A DNA stretch of 10,949 bases from Ochromonadaceae sp. CCMP2298 (taxonomy: Eukaryota > Sar > Synurophyceae > Ochromonadales > Ochromonadaceae): positions 25,506-36,454 of the forward strand of contig MU633580.1 of assembly GCA_026770595.1 (NCBI GenBank), read 5' to 3'. The first letter of the stretch is position 1, and each line of letters begins with the position of its first letter. Under the pieces are notes generated by a model. That model was not told the DNA's origin. It saw only the letters and a program-made list of their open reading frames with translations, and made no database searches. Made by a program: the position numbers and the translations under genes. This document shows positions 7,711 to 10,949 of the stretch, in pieces.

Positions 7711-10245
7711 CTGCTGCTGGTGCTGCTGGGTGGGGTGGGGGGCGATGGCGATGGCGGTGGGAATACACGCAGCGCCACCAGCATGCACAACACCCCCACC
7801 CCTACCCTCCACACACCACAGAGATCTCAGGTCGTTGCAGCGCGGCACGCGGCAGTCAGGCGCGAGGCATGAGCGGCTGTGCCGGTTGAGCAGGGTGGCG
7901 ACTCGGTGGTAGTTCTCGACTCGGTAGTTCATGTCCGTGCTAGCCCCCATATAGCCCTGCACCCCCATGCCCTGCGGGGGGGCGCCCATCACTCCCATTA
8001 GTTCAGGGACAGGGGAAGGGGCAGGGGAAGGGATAGAGGCAGGGGCAGAGGCGGGGATGAGGGTGAGGGTAGGGACAGGGGCAGGGGCAGGGGCGGGGGC
8101 AGAGGCAGAGGCGGGGAGGGCGTTGCTGTCCCACAGCGCCTGAATCCCTACAAGCCCACTCCAAGTCCCAGTGTCGGGCGAGCCGCTGAAGTTGCCCCCA
8201 CTCTCGCCCCCCCCCTCGCTCTCACACCACTCGCTCTCACCCTCACACTTGGCAGCCGCAACAGAGGCAGGGACAGGAGCGGGAGCGGAAGCGGGGGCGG
8301 GGGCAGCGTTAGTGACAAAGGCAGAGGCAGGAGCAGGGGCAGGAGCATGGGCGGGTATCATCTCCTCCTCAATACCCATCTCCACCCCACCCGTCTCCTG
8401 CACCCCCATCTCCCCCTCCTTTGCCTCGACCCCCCTCATATGCCCACTCACACTCGCACTTGCCGGCCCTGCGAGAGCCCAAGTCACCCCCCTCTCCAGC
8501 TCCCCACCACCCTGTTGCTGTAATTGCTGCTGTAAGTGTTGCTGTAACTGCTGCTGTGCCTGCACCTCCCCCTGCTCCTGCTCCTGCATGCTGACCTCGC
8601 TCCCCCCGGTAAGCTCCATGTAGGGAATAAGGGGGATAGTGTGGGCGGTGAAGGCAGTGGGGGCAGTGGGGGCAGTGAAGGTAGCGGTGGTGGCGGCAGG
8701 AGCAGGAGCAGAAGCAGGAGCGGGAGCGGTGGAAGCACTGGCACCAGCAGCAGCACTAGCACTGTGGATTGCTCGCATCGTGCTGATAAATGCTATGGCA
8801 TCCAAGTTCTCAGAAGCAGAGGCATTGGCAGCACCAACATCAGTACCAGCAGCCGCAGTGTCTGCTCTTGCACCTGCACCTGCACCTGTCCCCACCCCCG
8901 CCCCAGCCCCCTCTGCTCCAGCCCCCACGCTCTGGCTACTCGAGCCTGCACTGAGGGGCAGAGGCTTGGTTTTATTATTGCTATTCTTGTAGCTGTGGAC
9001 GCTGCTGCTGCTGCTACTCGAAACGAGACCGCCCGCACCCACAAACACACACGCTCCCGCAGCGTTAGCGTCGGTATTTGATTGCGTATATTGCCTCTCC
9101 CTCTCCCGCCCCTGCCCCTTTGCCTGCCCCTTAGCTTTCTTAGCAGGCAACCCCACGGCACCTAGAGCAGACGCAGAATCCCTCTTCTTGCCCCTGTCCC
9201 TGCTCCCGTCCTGCACCCCCTCCCCGCCCCCCTCCCAGCTCCCATCCCCATCCCCATCCCCATCCCCATCCCCACCCTTGTCCTCGGCGGTGGTGGCAGT
9301 GGTGGCAGTGGTGACGGTGGTGACGGCGGTGGCGGCGGCAGGAGGGATGGTAGCGGAGGTAATCCCTGTTGCGTCGCCGCCAGCAGCAGCACCACCCAGA
9401 GCAGCATCACCCACAGAAACAGCACCTGCCTCTGCCGCAGCCTCTGCCGCTGCCGCTTCTTCTGCCTCAGCCTCCTCCCTCCACCCCCTCAGCAACCCCC
9501 CCACACTAAGTAGAGATTCCGTCCGTGCCTTCATTTGCCGCGTGCGGTCGCAATCAGACAGCCCCCCCATTGCGGGGGTAATGGTGGGTGCATCGGCAAG
9601 AGCGCCGAGCAGGCCCCGAACCTCCCCCATCGCTAGATAGAAAGCCGCCGCTGCTGCTGCTTTCTCTGCTGCTGCCTTCTCTGCTGCTGCCCTCTCTGCT
9701 TCTGCCTTCTCTGCTTCTGCCTTCTCTGCTGCTGCTCTCTCTGCTGCTATTCTCTCTTCTTCTGCCCTCTGTGCTGCTACCTTCTCTGCTGCTTCCCTTT
9801 CTGCTGACCTCTCTGCTGCTGCTATTTTCAGTGCAGCTATTTTCTCTGCTACTGCTGCTGCTGCCTTCTCTGCTGCTGCTACCCTCTCTGCTGCTGCTAC
9901 TGCATCTCTCTCTAATGCTGCCAACTCTACATCAGCCTCCAGCTGCTCGTCACAGACGGCGGGAACAGGTGCGACAGTGGTTGCGGCAGATGCAGCAGCA
10001 GCAGCAGCAGGAGCAGTAATAACAGTAGCACCCACTCCAGCAAACCCCACCACCAGCACCGCCAGAGCCCCCCTCACCTCCCCCACACCACCACTAACGT
10101 CCCCCATACCACTATCCCCCGCATCCCCCGCATCCCTCACATCACCCACATTTCTGTTCTCCTTATTCTCAGTCTCCGCATGCTCCGTATTGGAGTTGTT
10201 GGAGTCGGTCTCGGCATTGTTGCTGTTGGCGCGCTTGGACGACAT
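4484..10245 (-). CDS. Gene A: giant low-complexity nuclear-type protein, two exons, ~1878 aa
   Basis: Exon 1 is 10245-5711 and exon 2 is 5585-4484; joining them across the 125-bp intron keeps the frame (AG+T gives Ser1512). I recognise no family for the whole protein. Order of parts: basic Asn-rich N-terminus with KEN at 28-30; A/E/K/R-rich coiled-coil helix about 100-200; motif LAMGEVRGLLGAL about 204-216, conserved in gene B; bipartite NLS KKR 353-355 plus KKAK 369-372; low-complexity GA/PA; Q-rich 555-578; TAZ-like H789-C793-C798-C803; 16 Gln at 843-858; basic clusters 945-967 and 1206-1221; RG-rich 1088-1110 and 1326-1350; a non-repetitive stretch about 1403-1545 spanning the intron; AP repeat; poly-Q; VIDLI 1740-1744; C-terminal zinc finger 1834-1859. 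The start is supported by an in-frame TGA just upstream and by alignment with gene B's start. The 3' end is less certain; I see no AATAAA downstream. Product inferred nuclear. Confidence 0.72.
4541..4621 (-). other. C-terminal RanBP2-like zinc finger of gene A
   Basis: Residues 1834-1859 give W-x-C-x2-C-x3-N-x12-C-x2-C. This follows the RanBP2-type pattern (W-x-C-x2-4-C-x3-N-x6-C-x2-C) apart from a longer central spacer. The two knuckles are both CFSCG and are encoded by the same 16-bp sequence (plus-strand CCCGCAGCTGAAGCAG at 4541 and 4601), so the second half looks like a local copy of the first. Such fingers bind RNA or ubiquitin in known proteins; which applies here is unknown. Confidence 0.5.
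4761..4800. repeat. CTG/CAG microsatellite encoding poly-Gln in gene A exon 2
   Basis: GCTGCTGCTG on plus reads as CAG codons on the coding strand, giving about a dozen Gln. Similar interrupted CAG/CAA tracts occur at 5027-5130, encoding (LQEQQQQQQ) blocks. Confidence 0.8.
4886..4912 (-). other. SUMO-interaction-like motif in gene A
   Basis: Codons spell QEDVIDLITQE, with VIDLI at residues 1740-1744 flanked by acidic residues and a Thr. This fits the hydrophobic SIM core (V/I-V/I-D-L-V/I/T) well and is one of few hydrophobic patches in an otherwise Q/P/A/G-rich tail. It is a short motif, so chance occurrence is possible. Confidence 0.4.
5241..5328. repeat. GGGGCA hexamer array encoding (AP)n
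   Basis: About 14 to 15 nearly perfect copies of GGGGCA on plus encode an uninterrupted Ala-Pro run on the minus strand. The perfection suggests recent expansion. The plus strand has many closely spaced G4 runs. Confidence 0.9.
5586..5710 (-). other. Intron of gene A (125 bp)
   Basis: On the minus strand the exon ends CACCGCAG and the intron opens GTGAAATTAT; it closes with CAACTATCATAG before TTACCAATTTGG. The intron is AT/pyrimidine-rich, unlike the GC-rich exons on both sides. Without splicing the upstream frame stops at 5709-5707. With splicing, exon 1 (phase 2) enters exon 2 in the only long open frame, giving ...TSHNHRSYQFGLDYFVTW. The Met-led hydrophobic N-terminus obtained by starting exon 2 as its own gene at 5710 is translated intron, not a signal peptide. 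Confidence 0.85.
6190..6420. repeat. CCCCTA / ACCCACATCC arrays encoding RG and VD repeats
   Basis: Plus-strand CCCCTA and CCCCCA units (6196-6283) encode Gly-Arg repeats; ACATCC/ACACCC units (6284-6415) encode V-D/V-G repeats. The coding strand has runs of GGGGTA that resemble telomere-type G-rich sequence, but they are kept in frame inside gene A. Confidence 0.8.
6671..6745. repeat. 18-bp repeat encoding (AAAAAS)n in gene A
   Basis: Four copies of GCAGCAGCAGCGGCAGAG encode six-residue Ala-rich blocks with a Ser (residues about 1166-1192). Confidence 0.8.
7297..7345 (-). repeat. Internal repeat of gene A, copy 1 (partner at 8934-8983)
   Basis: The plus sequence GGCTACTCGAGCCTGCACTG then AGGGGCGGGGGCTTGGTTT recurs near 8934-8983. 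It encodes NQTKPPPLSAGSSSLGG (about 970-986) against NKTKPLPLSAGSSSQSV (about 424-440), each preceded by a basic, Ser/Asn-rich stretch and followed by a GAG repeat. This indicates an internal segmental duplication. Confidence 0.75.
7672..7719. repeat. CTG/TTG run encoding 16 Gln (residues 843-858) in gene A
   Basis: A trinucleotide run of mixed CAG and CAA codons lies about 40 residues after the TAZ-like cluster. Confidence 0.85.
7837..7881 (-). other. TAZ-like H-C-C-C zinc cluster in gene A
   Basis: Residues 789-803 read H-x3-C-x4-C-x4-C, containing APDC followed by RVPRC, after a helix-like segment (NYRVENYHRVATLLNR). This is the spacing of each zinc-binding unit of TAZ fingers (CBP/p300 family), where three such units form the domain. 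Only one unit is visible here, with an extra Cys at 811, so it is either a minimal derivative or convergent. Confidence 0.5.
8934..8983 (-). repeat. Internal repeat of gene A, copy 2
   Basis: Partner of 7297-7345; encodes KTKPLPLSAGSSSQ. Confidence 0.75.
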
Positions 10246-10252
10246 CGTTAAA

Positions 10253-10282
10253 GAATTCGAGCATCAGCGGATTAGAGGGAAT
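10253..10282 (-). promoter_or_regulatory. Start-proximal leader block shared by genes A and B
   Basis: Plus-strand GAATTC-GAGCATCAGCGGATTAGAGG-GAAT here matches GAATTC-TAGCATCAGCCGATTAGAGG-AAT at 3658-3686, immediately upstream of each ATG. In-frame stops within it (TGA in both, plus TAG in B) fix the two start codons. Confidence 0.6.
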
Positions 10283-10460
10283 CTGAAACGAGGAAGAGGC
10301 AGTAGATAAGATGAGGCGGAGTGTAGATTGTGTGCAGAGCTCACTAGATTGCACTCCCTGCACTCGTACAATCAATTCCACAAAAACAAGGCTCGCCGAA
10401 AAAAGTTGGGATAGAACCAGCATTTTGTACGAAATTTTGGCGTGGATACTTGCAACGTAC
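10283..10460 (-). other. Putative 5' leader intron of gene A (178 bp)
   Basis: The donor GTACGT at 10460 follows GGCGGTGGTATAAT, and the acceptor GAAGAGG-side pyrimidine tract TTCCTCGTTTCAG ends at 10283, 37 bases upstream of the ATG. Gene B has a donor and acceptor at matching places. If unspliced, the same block could instead be a TATA-type promoter. Confidence 0.4.
10391..10411 (-). promoter_or_regulatory. Conserved upstream element, gene A copy
   Basis: Plus-strand reading is GCTCGCC-G-A6-GTTGGGA. It matches the gene B copy at 20 of 21 positions and lies 146 bp from the gene A ATG (147 bp in B). Read on the coding strand it contains TTTTTTCGGCGAGC, resembling an E2F/DP site (TTTSSCGC). 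Flanking DNA is far less alike, so the element looks selectively kept. It lies inside the putative leader intron. Confidence 0.5.
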
Positions 10461-10478
10461 ATTATACCACCGCCATTT
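10461..10478 (-). promoter_or_regulatory. Conserved AATGGCGGYGRTATAA block, gene A copy
   Basis: The coding strand reads AAAATGGCGGTGGTATAAT, equivalent to ATATGGCGGCGATATAAG at 3864-3881 for gene B. Three readings are possible: a TATA box with a GC-rich preceding element, a four-codon upstream ORF (M-A-V-V-stop in A, M-A-A-I-stop in B), or a YY1-like ATGGCGGC site. In both genes a GT splice donor follows directly. Confidence 0.4.
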
Positions 10479-10657
10479 TCACTGGTGCAAAAGAGTTGGG
10501 AGAAGAGGTGGCTCTCTTTCTGCCTCATCACACAGTGGAGGTGCTTCTTGCACCAATCCAGTCCCATTGCTCCACTCCTTCATCCTATCTTCTGACATTC
10601 GTTCGCTTTGGACTCTTCTGTGGATTGGAGAGCGCAGGCGGATAGCACACTTTCCTG

Positions 10658-10949
10658 ATGTCAGTTGAAATGGACGAGGGTTTTACTATCCAGGAAGCCA
10701 GCCTCCCCAAGGACCTGTGGCAGGAGAGGAGTGGGTGCATTGGAGAGCACTACCCCGGGCTGGGTTCGGTGGCAAGTGACACTGACAGTGACGGTGCCTT
10801 TGTGGCCATCGCGGGGCAGGTGGTGTTCCACGCGGATCGACGCTACGCCCACCTGCAGCTGCACTTCTCCCACAACGAGTGGTTGGTCTCAACGAGTGGC
10901 CCAGAACGAGTGGGGGTACAGGGGATGGAAGTTCAGGAGGAGGGAGGGC
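10658..10949 (+). CDS. Gene C: N-terminus of divergent gene, partial at right edge
   Basis: An ATG at 10658 opens a frame that stays open for all 97 codons to the end of the window; an in-frame TAG lies five codons upstream, so this is the first possible Met. A second Met is four codons later. The protein starts MSVEMDEGFTIQEASLPKDL, continues with a balanced composition (W, C, H, Y all present), a short acidic DTDSD and beta-like stretches (AFVAIAGQVVFHAD, YAHLQLHFSHNEWLV). It lacks the repeats that dominate A and B. I cannot assign a family. It is transcribed away from gene A, whose ATG is 412 bp off, so the two may share a bidirectional promoter. Confidence 0.6.
   Translation, partial: MSVEMDEGFTIQEASLPKDLWQERSGCIGEHYPGLGSVASDTDSDGAFVAIAGQVVFHADRRYAHLQLHFSHNEWLVSTSGPERVGVQGMEVQEEGG

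Larger units (their letters stand above)
10246..10657. promoter_or_regulatory. Divergent upstream region between genes A and C
   Basis: This 412-bp stretch has no convincing coding sequence. It contains, reading toward gene A, a GGCGGTGGTATAAT block (10474-10461), a 21-bp element shared with gene B (10391-10411), a pyrimidine-rich TTCCTCGTTTCAG ending at 10283, and a start-proximal block shared with gene B (10253-10282). A TTTTGGCG sequence at 10435-10442 resembles an E2F-type half site. A 132-codon minus-strand frame crosses it but is not conserved in gene B. Confidence 0.5.

Noticed and set aside
10169-10567. 132-codon minus-strand frame over the gene A leader
   Set aside because: It overlaps the real gene A start in another frame, crosses the conserved leader elements, and has no counterpart upstream of gene B.
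1-10949. CRISPR array, tRNA, rRNA or bacterial mobile element
   Set aside because: Repeats are contiguous without spacers, no cloverleaf or rRNA-like conserved sequence was recognised, and no transposase or integrase motif was seen.

Overview
The window is eukaryotic nuclear DNA, probably from a GC-rich protist. Long reading frames are joined by phase-consistent GT-AG introns (125, 191 and 193 bp in coding sequence, about 165-178 bp in putative leaders). There are no Shine-Dalgarno-led operons, and the proteins are very long and rich in low-complexity sequence (AP, GA, VD, RG, poly-Q, A/E coils). The species cannot be named from sequence alone. Almost all coding is on the minus strand, so the layout below runs right to left.

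10658-10949 (+): the start of a divergently transcribed gene (gene C), open at the window edge and of ordinary composition. 10246-10657: a shared divergent upstream region. 10245-4484 (-): gene A, two exons joined by a 125-bp intron, about 1878 aa. It has a basic N-terminus with a KEN motif, an A/E-rich coiled coil, bipartite nuclear localisation signals, a single H-C-C-C cluster spaced like a TAZ zinc finger, poly-Q, RG-rich tracts, a SUMO-interaction-like VIDLI motif and a C-terminal RanBP2-like two-knuckle zinc finger. 4483-3651: a stretch between A and B that holds an exon-like segment (4006-3864) with excellent splice signals and a putative leader intron. 3650-1 (-): gene B, a paralogue of A over its first 330 or so residues. 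Its C-terminal half is a different, partly duplicated helical region that runs off the left edge.

Genes A and B share start-proximal DNA, a 21-bp element about 146 bp upstream of each ATG, and a GGCGGYGRTATAA block about 225 bp upstream. The duplication therefore carried the promoter/leader as well as the N-terminal coding part. Gene B holds an internal tandem duplication of about 0.6-1 kb. One copy has an intron and a hexanucleotide minisatellite that the other lacks, and the reading frame of that copy is broken, so B may be decaying, need extra small introns, or contain an assembly error.

The NLS, KEN, SUMO-like and zinc-finger motifs suggest that A and B are nuclear, possibly regulated scaffold or co-regulator proteins. 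This is inference: no catalytic domain is recognisable. Much of the sequence is repetitive, so many alternative-frame and plus-strand reading frames are by-products of low complexity.
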